This document shows, one piece after another, positions 34,185 to 42,459 of a stretch of DNA of 64,000 nucleotides. The translations under genes and the position numbers were made by a program. Below the pieces are notes generated by a model, which was given only the letters and a program-made list of their open reading frames with translations, did not search any database and was not told where the DNA came from. How positions within the stretch are numbered: position 1 is the stretch's first letter; the number at the start of each line of letters is the position of its first letter. The stretch comes from JARRLC01 sp050290865 (GTDB taxonomy: Bacteria > Pseudomonadota > Alphaproteobacteria > Rhizobiales > Rhodomicrobiaceae): contig JBNKIW010000017.1 of assembly GCA_050290865.1 (NCBI GenBank), positions 1-64,000 of the forward strand, in the 5' to 3' direction.

Positions 34185-36365
34185 TCACCGCACATCGGCA
34201 CGACGCTGGCGCCCTGCCGCTGCGATGCCGTCAAGCACGATACCGACGGTGAGGAACTGGGGCAGAACCACCGGCTCACCCTGCGCCGGATAAAACACGT
34301 AGAGCGGCACGCCCGCCCGGCCAAAGCTCTTCAGATAAGCGGTAATCTCCGGGTCGCCATTAGTCCAGTCGCCTTTGAGATAGGTAATGCCCTGATCCGC
34401 GAAAGCTTTGGCAATACGGTCTGACGTCAGGGCCACGCGCTCATTGACGAGGCAGGTGATGCACCATGCGGCGGTCAGGTTGACGAATGCCGGCCGGCCC
34501 TCGGCGCGCAACGCTTCCAGCCGCGCGGTGCTGAAGACCTGAGATTGCAGCCCCGCCGGCAGACCCGCCACACCGGCAATGATCGCCACGAGAGCCACCG
34601 CCGCCGCGACGCCGCTACGCCAGCGGCTCGGCTCCCGCGCCGACCCGAACAGCCACGCCGCAAAGGCCACGCCCATCAGCGCCACAACGCCCGCAAGCAC
34701 GCCGCTGGAGCCCTGTTGCTGGCTCAACACCCACATCAGCCACCCCACGGTGGCGTACAGCGGGAACGCCATCACCTCCTTGAAGGTCTGCATCCAAGCC
34801 CCCGGCCTCGGCAGCCAGCGGCCCAGCGCGGGCGACAGGCTGAGCAGCAGCATCGGCAATGCAAAACCGAGCCCCAGCGCCAGCAGCACGGCGAAAAGCT
34901 GTAAGGCGGGCTGCGTTAGGGCGTAGCTCACGGCGGCGCCCATGAACGGCGCGGTACACGGCGTGGCGACCACGGTCGCGAGGACGCCGGTGAAGAAATA
35001 GCCCGTCAGGCCGGGGATATGCGTCAGCCGGTCGCCCGTATTCGCCAGCCTCCCGGCGCCGAGGGTGAACACCCCTGACATGTGCAGGCCCAGGCCGAGA
35101 AACAGGGCCATCATCACCAGGACGAAGACGGGCGAGTGAAACTGCATGCCCCAGCCGATGGCCACGCCGCCGGCCCGGAGACCGACCAGCACGGCGCCAA
35201 CGGCGATGCAAGTCACCAGTACGCCCCCCAGATAGGCGTAGCCGTGCATATGCCGCTCGGTCATCGCCTTCTCTCCCGCGAGGGACAGGGCCTTCAGCGA
35301 CAGCACCGGAAAAATGCAAGGCATCAGATTGAGGAAGAGACCGCCGAGAAACGCGGAAATGAGTGCGACGCCGATCGACAGGCTGGCGACGCTGCCTCCT
35401 CCACTCGCCGTGGACAGGCCGCTTGAGCCGCCCGATATCCCTTGCGCTCCTCCGCTCGTATGCGGGGGCTGGGCGCTCGATCCCGCCTCGGCGCGAACGG
35501 CGCCGCTGGATTCCGCGGCGGCCGTCATTTCGGCCTTCACACGATAGCCGCGCCTCTTGCCGCCTTTGTCCTTGATGACGAGCACGCCCTCGAACGTCGC
35601 CCCCGCCGCTGGTGATGCCGTGTCGGCGCGCTCCATGCGCAGCGCCAATGCGCCGCCCTCTTGCCACACCGCCTTCTGCGCCGCCGAATTGCTGATGATA
35701 TCGGGCTGCAGGGGATAAAAACGGGCAGCGCGGCCCTGCCCGCCGGGTATCGCGCCCGTGGACAGCGTCAGGCTCTTGCGCCGGATTTCGAAACGCACCG
35801 CGAAGGGGGCCGCCTCGGGCAGTCTTGCCCGCACCGCCTCGATTCGCGCCGCATGCACAGACGGCCGCGGCGAAAGCTCCGCATCGAGAACCGGCAGTCT
35901 GAGCCGCACGGTCGCCTGCTCAGGGACGCAGACCTCTTTGCAGACAAGCCACGTCGCGTCTGCCACGATCTCCACCGAACTCCCCAGCGTTTCCGGCAGC
36001 GTGATATCGGAGAGAAGCATCACCTCGCCCGAATAGCCGTAATCGACGAGCGGACCGATCTCGATGACATGGGGCAGCGGCCAGCGCAGCGGCCCGACGG
36101 TCGCCCCTGCGGGAAGTTTCCAGTTTATGGACGTCGCCTCGCCCGCATCGCCGGGATTGACCCAGTAGGTATGCCAGCCTGGCGCGATAACTTGACGCAG
36201 GGCGATGGTGATCGTCCCGCCCCGGCGCACGGCGGTCTTGTCGGCGATGAGCGACGCGATAACTTTCGGGCGGGCAGCGCCCGAGGGAGGATTCGCGGCA
36301 GCCTGCACGGTGAGCGCGGCCAGCGCGCAGAGCAGGCCGGCGATGATCCCCAGAAATTTTTGCAT
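34185..36365 (-). CDS. dsbD: Thiol:disulphide interchange protein DsbD/ScsB
   Basis: Carries electrons from cytoplasmic thioredoxin across the inner membrane to periplasmic disulphide proteins. The start at 36365 gives a signal peptide (KFLGIIAGLLCALAALTVQA) and 726 residues. The N-terminal periplasmic domain has the pair C-x3-C in WLVCKEVCVPE. The central eight-helix domain has its redox cysteines in NLMPCIFPVLSLKALSL and VVATPCTAPFMGAAVS. The C-terminal thioredoxin-like domain has C-I-T-C (AAWCITCLVNERVAL). The long N-terminal domain and C-x3-C resemble the ScsB branch, linked to copper and oxidative stress in some bacteria. It is divergent from opgG over a 575-bp gap. Thioredoxin (45267) is 9 kb away. 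Confidence 0.93.
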   Translation of the reverse strand: MQKFLGIIAGLLCALAALTVQAAANPPSGAARPKVIASLIADKTAVRRGGTITIALRQVIAPGWHTYWVNPGDAGEATSINWKLPAGATVGPLRWPLPHVIEIGPLVDYGYSGEVMLLSDITLPETLGSSVEIVADATWLVCKEVCVPEQATVRLRLPVLDAELSPRPSVHAARIEAVRARLPEAAPFAVRFEIRRKSLTLSTGAIPGGQGRAARFYPLQPDIISNSAAQKAVWQEGGALALRMERADTASPAAGATFEGVLVIKDKGGKRRGYRVKAEMTAAAESSGAVRAEAGSSAQPPHTSGGAQGISGGSSGLSTASGGGSVASLSIGVALISAFLGGLFLNLMPCIFPVLSLKALSLAGEKAMTERHMHGYAYLGGVLVTCIAVGAVLVGLRAGGVAIGWGMQFHSPVFVLVMMALFLGLGLHMSGVFTLGAGRLANTGDRLTHIPGLTGYFFTGVLATVVATPCTAPFMGAAVSYALTQPALQLFAVLLALGLGFALPMLLLSLSPALGRWLPRPGAWMQTFKEVMAFPLYATVGWLMWVLSQQQGSSGVLAGVVALMGVAFAAWLFGSAREPSRWRSGVAAAVALVAIIAGVAGLPAGLQSQVFSTARLEALRAEGRPAFVNLTAAWCITCLVNERVALTSDRIAKAFADQGITYLKGDWTNGDPEITAYLKSFGRAGVPLYVFYPAQGEPVVLPQFLTVGIVLDGIAAAGRQRRADVR

Positions 36366-36940
36366 CCCCAACACCGCCTGTGTTTCGAGAATTTGAGAAA
36401 TGGCGAGCACAGATTTCGCCTTATGCCACCGTCCATAAGACCGATCAAGCAAGAGCCAGACCACTGTGGCAGCAAAAAGCCTGTTAAGGAATTAACTTGG
36501 CGTCACGGTTTCTTGAGGCCGGCAAACGCTTTGCCGTTCCCGTCCGCGCCATCACAGGCACCTCGCGCGGATCACTGCGCCTCGCGCGGGGCCCGCCCGC
36601 CCCCGTTCTGATGAACACCGCCCCGAACCCGCAGCACGGTTTTGGCGGGGATGATGCTGGATGATCCTGGGATGCATTGCTGCCTCATTGATGCTATTCA
36701 ATCATGCCACCTTGCGGCGCTCAAACGTGGTGCGATAACGCTCTGCCGGGATGTCATTTTTGCGGATGCGAAATCGCCACAGAATTGCCTCATTGGAACG
36801 GGATTTCAAGGAGTCTTGACGGTCGGTCAGCCCGCGGGTCCTGGGGGATCAGAGGACACCGGGGTTATTCGAAAAACGCGGTCATATTAGAAATTTTAGC
36901 GAAACAGGGCGGCCACACGTGCTGTGTGAGCCGAGGGTCG
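36366..36940. promoter_or_regulatory. 575-bp divergent control region of dsbD and opgGH
   Basis: Gene-free. The open frame that runs into opgG from 36704 lacks family similarity before the Tat signal. The stretch 36870-36900 is AT-rich (tcatattagaaattttagc) and is a plausible opgG promoter. A TTGACG at 36816 has no good partner. No operator could be assigned. The length leaves room for osmotic control, which is known for opgGH elsewhere. Confidence 0.4.
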
Positions 36941-38479
36941 ATGTATCGTCGCAACTTCATCAAGCTTGCGGGTTCGTTATCGCTTGCCAGTCTTCTACCG
37001 GGCGCTGTCATGGCGCAGGGCGCCGGCGCCACCACCAATCCCGATGAGACACAGTTTTCCGAGCAGTGGCTGTTCACCCAGGCGCAGAATCTCGCCCGCG
37101 CGCCCTACAAGGAGCCGCAACTGCAGCTTCCCGCCGAACTCGCCGACCTCGACAGCCAGCGATACAGCAGGATCCAGTACAGGCCGGACGCCAATCTTTG
37201 GAAAGACAACCCCGGCATCTTTCAGCTCCAGTTCCTCCACACCGGATACCAATACCGGGTTCCCGTCGAGATGCACACGATCGAGGGGGGCACCGCGCGG
37301 CCTTTCAAATATTCGCCATCACTGTTCGATTTCGCCGCCCCCGTCCGGATGCCGCCGCCCGATTCCCGTGCGGGATTCTCAGGCTTCTGTGCTCTCGCAC
37401 CCATCGACAATGCCCAGAACCCGAGCGAATTCCTGAACTTCCGGGGCGCCAGCTATTTTCGCGCCATCGCCGCCGCGCAGACCTTCGGCGTCCTGGCACG
37501 GGGTGTGTGCATCAACACCGCGCAGCCCGCGGGCGAGGAGTTTCCGGTATTCCGCGCCTTCTGGCTGCAGAAGCCGGCGCAGGGCGAGCGCCACCTCGTC
37601 ATCTACGCTCTGCTCGATGGCAAGAGCCTCACCGGTGTGTACAAATTCCGCGTCGAGCCGGGCCGGTCGACGGTGATGGATATCGAATGCACGCTGTTCC
37701 CGCGCAGGCCACTGACACATGTGGGCATCGCTCCGCTCACGAGTATGTATTTCTACGGATCGGCCGACGCCACCCGCTTCGACGACTACCGCCCCAATGT
37801 GCACAACTCGGACGGTCTCCTGCTGTGCACGGGCGGCGGCGAATGGCTATGGCGCCCGCTCTCCAACCCGGAGCGCCTGCAATACACCGTCTTCTCCGAC
37901 CGCGCGCCCAAGGGGTTCGGCCTCCTGCAGCGCGAGCGCAACTTCCGGGCCTATGAGGACATCGACGCCCGTTTCGGCAACCGGCCGAGCCTGTGGGTCG
38001 AACCGCTGTCGGATTGGGGCGAAGGCGCTGTGGATCTCATCGAACTTCCGTCACGCAGCGAAATCTATGATAATATCGTCGTGTTCTGGCGACCAAAAAC
38101 GCCTCTGACGGAAAACACGAGCCACCACTTCCGCTACAGGCTGCACTGGTGCTGGGAGCCCCCCGTACGCAGCACGAAATATTACGCGCTGCAAACACGG
38201 GTCGGCGCGCTCAGTAAGCCGGAATACAGGCAGTTTATGATCGACTTTGTCAGCGGCAGTTCATGCAACGGTTGTAATGTGCCCCCGTTCACAGCTGACG
38301 TCAGCGCCGGAGAAGGCGAGATTCGGGATGTGAAAGTGCGCGGCAACAAGGCAACTGGCGGGCTGCGCGTCAGTTTCGAGTTCCGGCCGGGACGGGCCGA
38401 ACAAACAGATATTCGTTGCGAGTTGAAACAAAACGGCGAGCCAGTATCGGAAATATGGATCTATCGCTGGTCATCTTGA
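36941..38479 (+). CDS. opgG: OpgG/OpgD-family periplasmic glucan protein, copy 2
   Basis: First gene of opgGH. The ATG at 36941 follows GAGGG by 3 bp and begins a Tat signal (MYRRNFIKLAGSLSLASLL, cleavage near VMAQ), giving 512 residues. Family motifs match copy 1: FRGASYFRAI (168-177), APLTSMYFYGSAD (264-276), WRPLSNP, GFGLLQRERNFRAYED and WVEPLSDWGEGAVDLIELPS (352-371; D358). The HDSDG motif of copy 1 is HNSDG here (288-292), so the first acidic residue is missing while D291 remains. Next to opgH it should be the biosynthetic protein that handles the nascent glucan in the periplasm. Cysteines (C298, CNGC near 440) are unusual. Confidence 0.9.
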   Translation: MYRRNFIKLAGSLSLASLLPGAVMAQGAGATTNPDETQFSEQWLFTQAQNLARAPYKEPQLQLPAELADLDSQRYSRIQYRPDANLWKDNPGIFQLQFLHTGYQYRVPVEMHTIEGGTARPFKYSPSLFDFAAPVRMPPPDSRAGFSGFCALAPIDNAQNPSEFLNFRGASYFRAIAAAQTFGVLARGVCINTAQPAGEEFPVFRAFWLQKPAQGERHLVIYALLDGKSLTGVYKFRVEPGRSTVMDIECTLFPRRPLTHVGIAPLTSMYFYGSADATRFDDYRPNVHNSDGLLLCTGGGEWLWRPLSNPERLQYTVFSDRAPKGFGLLQRERNFRAYEDIDARFGNRPSLWVEPLSDWGEGAVDLIELPSRSEIYDNIVVFWRPKTPLTENTSHHFRYRLHWCWEPPVRSTKYYALQTRVGALSKPEYRQFMIDFVSGSSCNGCNVPPFTADVSAGEGEIRDVKVRGNKATGGLRVSFEFRPGRAEQTDIRCELKQNGEPVSEIWIYRWSS

Positions 38480-38492
38480 GGCGCGAAGCGCG

Positions 38493-40706
38493 ATGCACGA
38501 GAAGAACGCAAGACTGGAGGTGCCGCCGCTTCCTATCGTGAAGACCGCTGGAAGTTTTCCCACTCAGGATCTCTGGCACTTCGATAAAGCGTCAAGGCGA
38601 AAACTGCGTCCGGACCTCGTAGGCTTCTTGTGCCGCCTGTTCATCTTTCTGGGGGCGGGCGCGCTGACCGCCTATCTGACGCGCGAGCTTTGCTTCGTTC
38701 TCGCAGTCGGCGGCTATGCCGAACTTGAACTCGTGCTGATCGGTCTCTTCGTCATCAACATCGCGTGGCTGTCCCTGTCCTTCATGACGGCGCTCGCGGG
38801 TTTTCTTGTCATCGCGCTCGGCTTGAGACGCTCCATCGTCCGGCTGCCCACCGACGCCGAAGCCAAAGAACTCCCCAAAGGGCGCACAGCCATCCTCATC
38901 GCTACGTATAACGAGGTGCCCGAGCGCATTTTCGGGCTGGCGCTCGCCACGATGAAGGAACTGGACGCCTCGGGGCACGGCGAAGCCTTCGACGTCTTCA
39001 TCCTGTCGGACACGACCGATCCGGACATCTGGGTCCACGAGGAAGCCGCGTTCAAGGCCACGCGCGCCGCACGCCCCGCCACCGGCCCGCGCCTCTACTA
39101 CCGGCGCCGCCCGACCAATACCGGCAAGAAGGCCGGCAACGTCGCCGACTGGTGCCGCCGCTGGGGACCGGCCTATGACTATATGCTGGTCCTGGACGCC
39201 GACAGTCTCATGACCGGCGAAACCATCGCCAAGCTCGCTCACGCGATGGACCGCTCGCCGGGCGTCGGCCTGATCCAGACCGCCCCCACCACGCTCGGCC
39301 GGAACACGCTGTTCGCACGGATGCAGCAGTTCGCCAACAGCATCTACGGACCGGTCATGGCCACGGGACTGGCTTTCTGGCATCGCGGCACCGGCAATTT
39401 CTGGGGCCACAACGCCATCATCCGGGTCCGCGCCTTCATGGAATCGGCGGGTCTGCCGCATCTGCCCGGCTCGCCTCCCTTCGGCGGCCAGATCCTCAGC
39501 CACGATTTCGTCGAAGCCGCCCTCATGTGCCGCGCCGGATGGCAGGTGTGCATGGTGCCGGAACTGAAGGGGTCGTATGAGGAAATTCCGCCGAGCCTGA
39601 TCGACTTCGCCACGCGCGACCGCCGCTGGTGCCAGGGCAACCTGCAGCATCACCGCATCCTTCCCGCCAGAGGTCTGCGCGGCTTGAGCCGCATGCATCT
39701 CGGCATGGGGATCATGGCGTATCTCTCGGCCTTCATCTGGCTTTTGTTCCTGCTCGCCGCGCTCGGCCTGACCGTGCAGGAACTGACGATGAAACCCACC
39801 TATTTCGGCGGCGGTCAGACGCTCTTTCCCACCTGGCCGATGCAGGACTCCGAGCGCGCCCTAAGCCTTCTGTTCTGGACGCTGACGCTGCTGCTGGTGC
39901 CGAAACTGTTCGGCTTTTTCGTGGCCCTGTTCAGTTCGGAGAGGCGGCGCGGATTTGGCGGCATGTGGGGGCTGACGACGGGCATCGTCATGGAGACGGT
40001 GCTGTCGTCGCTGTTCGCGCATGTGATGATGATGGTCCAATCGGCGGCGATTCTAGACATTCTGCGCGGCCGGGACAGCGGCTGGAACCCGCAACGGCGC
40101 GACGACGGTTCGCTGCCGTTCAGTTGGATCATACGCTACCATTTCCTGCATATGGTCGCAGGCGCGAGCCTCGGCATCTTCGCCTATATGGCGTCGCTGC
40201 CGCTGTTCCTCTGGCTCCTGCCGGCCACGCTCGGCCTGACGCTGTCCGGTCCGCTATCCTCGGTATCGGCCAAGCGCAGCTGGGGATCGCGTTTCAGACA
40301 GCTCGGCATTTTCGGCATCCCGGAGGAGCGCCGCCCCCCGGCCATCAGCATCTCGGTGCGCAAGCTCACCGAACAACTCGCCAAGGACTTCTCGAAGCAC
40401 GAGGCCATATCGCAACTCGCACACGATCCGCAACTACGCCATCTGCACCGCCAGCTTATCGAATTGCACCCCGTCACCCGCGAGGCTCGCATTTCGCCCA
40501 GCCTCGCCGTCGGCCGGGCAAAGCTGGAAATCGCGGCGGACCTGCCCGAGCTGCTGCGGCTCCTGAAACCCAACGAGAAAGCGGCGCTCCTGTCCGACCC
40601 GGAGAGCCTCGCGCGTCTGGAAACAATGATCCAGCCCTATGTGCAGCCCGCCACCCCGGTGAAGCACGCCGAGACCGCTGCCAGCGTCGTCGCGCCGCAG
40701 CGTTAA
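38493..40706 (+). CDS. opgH: Glucan biosynthesis glucosyltransferase OpgH
   Basis: Membrane glucosyltransferase (GT2) that polymerises UDP-glucose into the beta-1,2-glucan backbone of osmoregulated periplasmic glucans. The 737-residue length is slightly shorter than E. coli OpgH (about 850), mostly at the N-terminus. The catalytic loop has ILSDTTDPD (near 168), the DxD in LVLDADSLM (near 233), SHDFVEAALM (near 335) and the (Q/R)xxRW motif RDRRWCQGNLQHHRI. About eight hydrophobic segments flank it. It starts 13 bp after opgG. Its TAA overlaps the TAA of the convergent gene in a shared TTAA at 40703-40706, so the two transcripts meet exactly. Confidence 0.95.
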   Translation: MHEKNARLEVPPLPIVKTAGSFPTQDLWHFDKASRRKLRPDLVGFLCRLFIFLGAGALTAYLTRELCFVLAVGGYAELELVLIGLFVINIAWLSLSFMTALAGFLVIALGLRRSIVRLPTDAEAKELPKGRTAILIATYNEVPERIFGLALATMKELDASGHGEAFDVFILSDTTDPDIWVHEEAAFKATRAARPATGPRLYYRRRPTNTGKKAGNVADWCRRWGPAYDYMLVLDADSLMTGETIAKLAHAMDRSPGVGLIQTAPTTLGRNTLFARMQQFANSIYGPVMATGLAFWHRGTGNFWGHNAIIRVRAFMESAGLPHLPGSPPFGGQILSHDFVEAALMCRAGWQVCMVPELKGSYEEIPPSLIDFATRDRRWCQGNLQHHRILPARGLRGLSRMHLGMGIMAYLSAFIWLLFLLAALGLTVQELTMKPTYFGGGQTLFPTWPMQDSERALSLLFWTLTLLLVPKLFGFFVALFSSERRRGFGGMWGLTTGIVMETVLSSLFAHVMMMVQSAAILDILRGRDSGWNPQRRDDGSLPFSWIIRYHFLHMVAGASLGIFAYMASLPLFLWLLPATLGLTLSGPLSSVSAKRSWGSRFRQLGIFGIPEERRPPAISISVRKLTEQLAKDFSKHEAISQLAHDPQLRHLHRQLIELHPVTREARISPSLAVGRAKLEIAADLPELLRLLKPNEKAALLSDPESLARLETMIQPYVQPATPVKHAETAASVVAPQR

Positions 40707-41209
40707 CCGGGGAGGTTCTCCCGCGATGAGCGGGAATGCGTGTCGGCAGCACTGAGCATGATCGCCCGGTAATAGAGCGCCACGCCAGACAGCAGAACAC
40801 CCCGTACGCCTTCAAGGATCAGAGAGCTTGTCACAGGGGCGTTCAGCGCGCCGGCGAGCGGCCATGACATGATGGCGAGCGCCAGCGCGCCCGTCGCCAG
40901 CGAAAGCGGGGACGCGGCCGGGTTCCACCAGAAGCATGTGAGACGGGCGGGCCACCGTTCCGGGAAACGCGCGGCGATGATGTTCATCAGCGGTGTCGAA
41001 ACCAGCCAGAGGAGGCCGAAAACGAAGGCGCGGTCCAGCGGGTCGTACCGCGCGCTGTCCTCGAAGCAGCCAAGCTGCAGGTTCGGCGCTTCACGCTGCC
41101 ACCACTCCACATAGTCGGGCAGAAGCACCATGACAATCACGGCAGCGAACTGACCTAGCCACACGATGTTGGCCGTCACGATGAAACTCAGCCGTGGCAT
41201 CGTCTTCAT
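40703..41209 (-). CDS. Small membrane protein of unknown function
   Basis: A 168-residue protein with four likely membrane helices (LSFIVTANIVWLGQFAAVIV 7-26, AFVFGLLWLVSTPLMNIIAA 61-80, LATGALALAIMSWPL and LILEGVRGVLLSGVALYY). A soluble stretch with EWWQREAPNLQLGCFED lies between the first two. No family recognised. It follows the trHb gene by 52 bp on the same strand and may be the last gene of the octaheme cytochrome cluster. A role as an accessory membrane factor is only a guess. Confidence 0.7.
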   Translation of the reverse strand: MKTMPRLSFIVTANIVWLGQFAAVIVMVLLPDYVEWWQREAPNLQLGCFEDSARYDPLDRAFVFGLLWLVSTPLMNIIAARFPERWPARLTCFWWNPAASPLSLATGALALAIMSWPLAGALNAPVTSSLILEGVRGVLLSGVALYYRAIMLSAADTHSRSSRENLPG

Positions 41210-41261
41210 GGCATCGCCCGCGCAGTGTCTCCATTCAGGTGATCTCTGCCGCTTGCCGCCG

Positions 41262-41711
41262 TCAGTTGGAGCACTGCCCTCCGCTGCAGCAGCCCGTGGC
41301 CTGCGGACGGCCCATCTCGTCCATATTACGCATATGCTCCGCCATCGCCGTCAGCGCCATGTCGAGATTGGCGCGCGCCGCCTCGTCCGGCACCGTTTCC
41401 ATCAGCGCTCTGCGGGCGCAGGCGAGCCAGATATCGCGCTCGCGCGGACCGATGGGGAAAGCCATATGCCGGCGACGCATCATCGGCGGGCCGTAGCGCT
41501 GGGGGTAGACGTCGGGGCCGCCCAGCCAGCCGCTCAGAAATGCGTGAAGCCGCGCCTTGACCTCGTTCAGGTCCGCCGGGTGCCATTTCCAGATGTATTC
41601 GGCCTCCGGATCATCCGCCATGACATCGTAGAGGCGGGAGACGAAGGTCTCGATGGCCGGGGCACCGCCGAGCTGCTCGTAAAGATTGGCCGGGGAACCA
41701 GAACACGTCAT
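41262..41711 (-). CDS. Group II truncated haemoglobin
   Basis: A 149-residue 2-over-2 globin. Residues expected in group II are visible: Y28 (B10) in VSRLYDVMADDP, proximal H82 (F8) in MMRRRHMAFPIG, and W95 (G8) in ERDIWLACARRAL. Such proteins bind O2 or NO and are tied to oxidative and nitrosative stress. The C-terminus adds a Cys-rich tail (ATGCCSGGQCSN) beyond the globin fold, able to bind metal or form disulphides. It sits 34 bp downstream of the cytochrome b gene. That places it in the octaheme cytochrome operon and hints at nitrogen-oxide chemistry. Confidence 0.88.
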   Translation of the reverse strand: MTCSGSPANLYEQLGGAPAIETFVSRLYDVMADDPEAEYIWKWHPADLNEVKARLHAFLSGWLGGPDVYPQRYGPPMMRRRHMAFPIGPRERDIWLACARRALMETVPDEAARANLDMALTAMAEHMRNMDEMGRPQATGCCSGGQCSN

Positions 41712-41745
41712 GTCTTGCTTTCCTCTCCAATTGCGGCTCGCCGGA

Positions 41746-42459
41746 CTACTTGCTGGCGGGCTCCGCCTTCATCTTCACCATCTTGGTCTGTTCCAGATAG
41801 GCCTGCTCGACCTCGGACAGCTCGATATTGTCGTAGCCGGTGATCATCGTCCTGATGTAGTGGAACACCGTCTTGCCGGTCGTGGTCATGTACACGTGGA
41901 CGATGACGAACGCCCCCATGACGAACGCCGCCGTGGTATGCGCCAGCGCCACATAATGCAGCCCCTCGCCCGCCCACGGATAGCTCCGCCACAGGTCGTA
42001 CAGCAGATAGATGATACCCGTCGACCACAGCGCCGGGCCGACGATGACCATGAACGTCATGTAGGCCAGCGATTGAAGGGCATTCTGCTTACGCTGAAGG
42101 CTTTTCTTGTAGGGGTGCGGCTCACCCCACAGGATGCCCCAGACATAGAAGCGGATGACGGCGAAGAGACCATTCTTGAACAGGTACTGCTTCCACTGGC
42201 CCGTGGTGAAGTTCCAGAAGGTCGTGAACAGCCACAGGACCAGCAACGCCAGCGCCGCGAAAGTGTGGATCTTCACCGCGAGACCGAAAGGCAGCAGGTT
42301 GTGCGTGCCGTGCACGCCCAGCCCGGAGAAGAACAGCACGAAGATCAACACGGCCTGCGACCAGTGCCAGAAGCGCTCATAGCGCGTGTAGATCATCACG
42401 TCGCGCTTGTGGTAGCGCTCCCCGGCCGTCTCCAGATGTTGCAGCGGAGCGTCAGTCAT
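41746..42459 (-). CDS. b-type cytochrome membrane subunit (cytochrome b561 / FdnI-like)
   Basis: A 237-residue di-haem membrane protein. Histidines in helices RFWHWSQAVLIFVLFFSGLG, AVKIHTFAALALLVLWLF and the last helix region HYVALAHTTAAFVMGAFVIV with VHVYMTTTG could ligate two haems. It resembles the gamma subunits of formate dehydrogenase and hydrogenase, which exchange electrons with quinones. The ATG at 42459 overlaps the end of the octaheme gene by 8 bp, so the two are translationally coupled and probably form one complex. It most likely feeds quinol electrons to the periplasmic octaheme protein. Direction of flow is inferred. Confidence 0.88.
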   Translation of the reverse strand: MTDAPLQHLETAGERYHKRDVMIYTRYERFWHWSQAVLIFVLFFSGLGVHGTHNLLPFGLAVKIHTFAALALLVLWLFTTFWNFTTGQWKQYLFKNGLFAVIRFYVWGILWGEPHPYKKSLQRKQNALQSLAYMTFMVIVGPALWSTGIIYLLYDLWRSYPWAGEGLHYVALAHTTAAFVMGAFVIVHVYMTTTGKTVFHYIRTMITGYDNIELSEVEQAYLEQTKMVKMKAEPASK

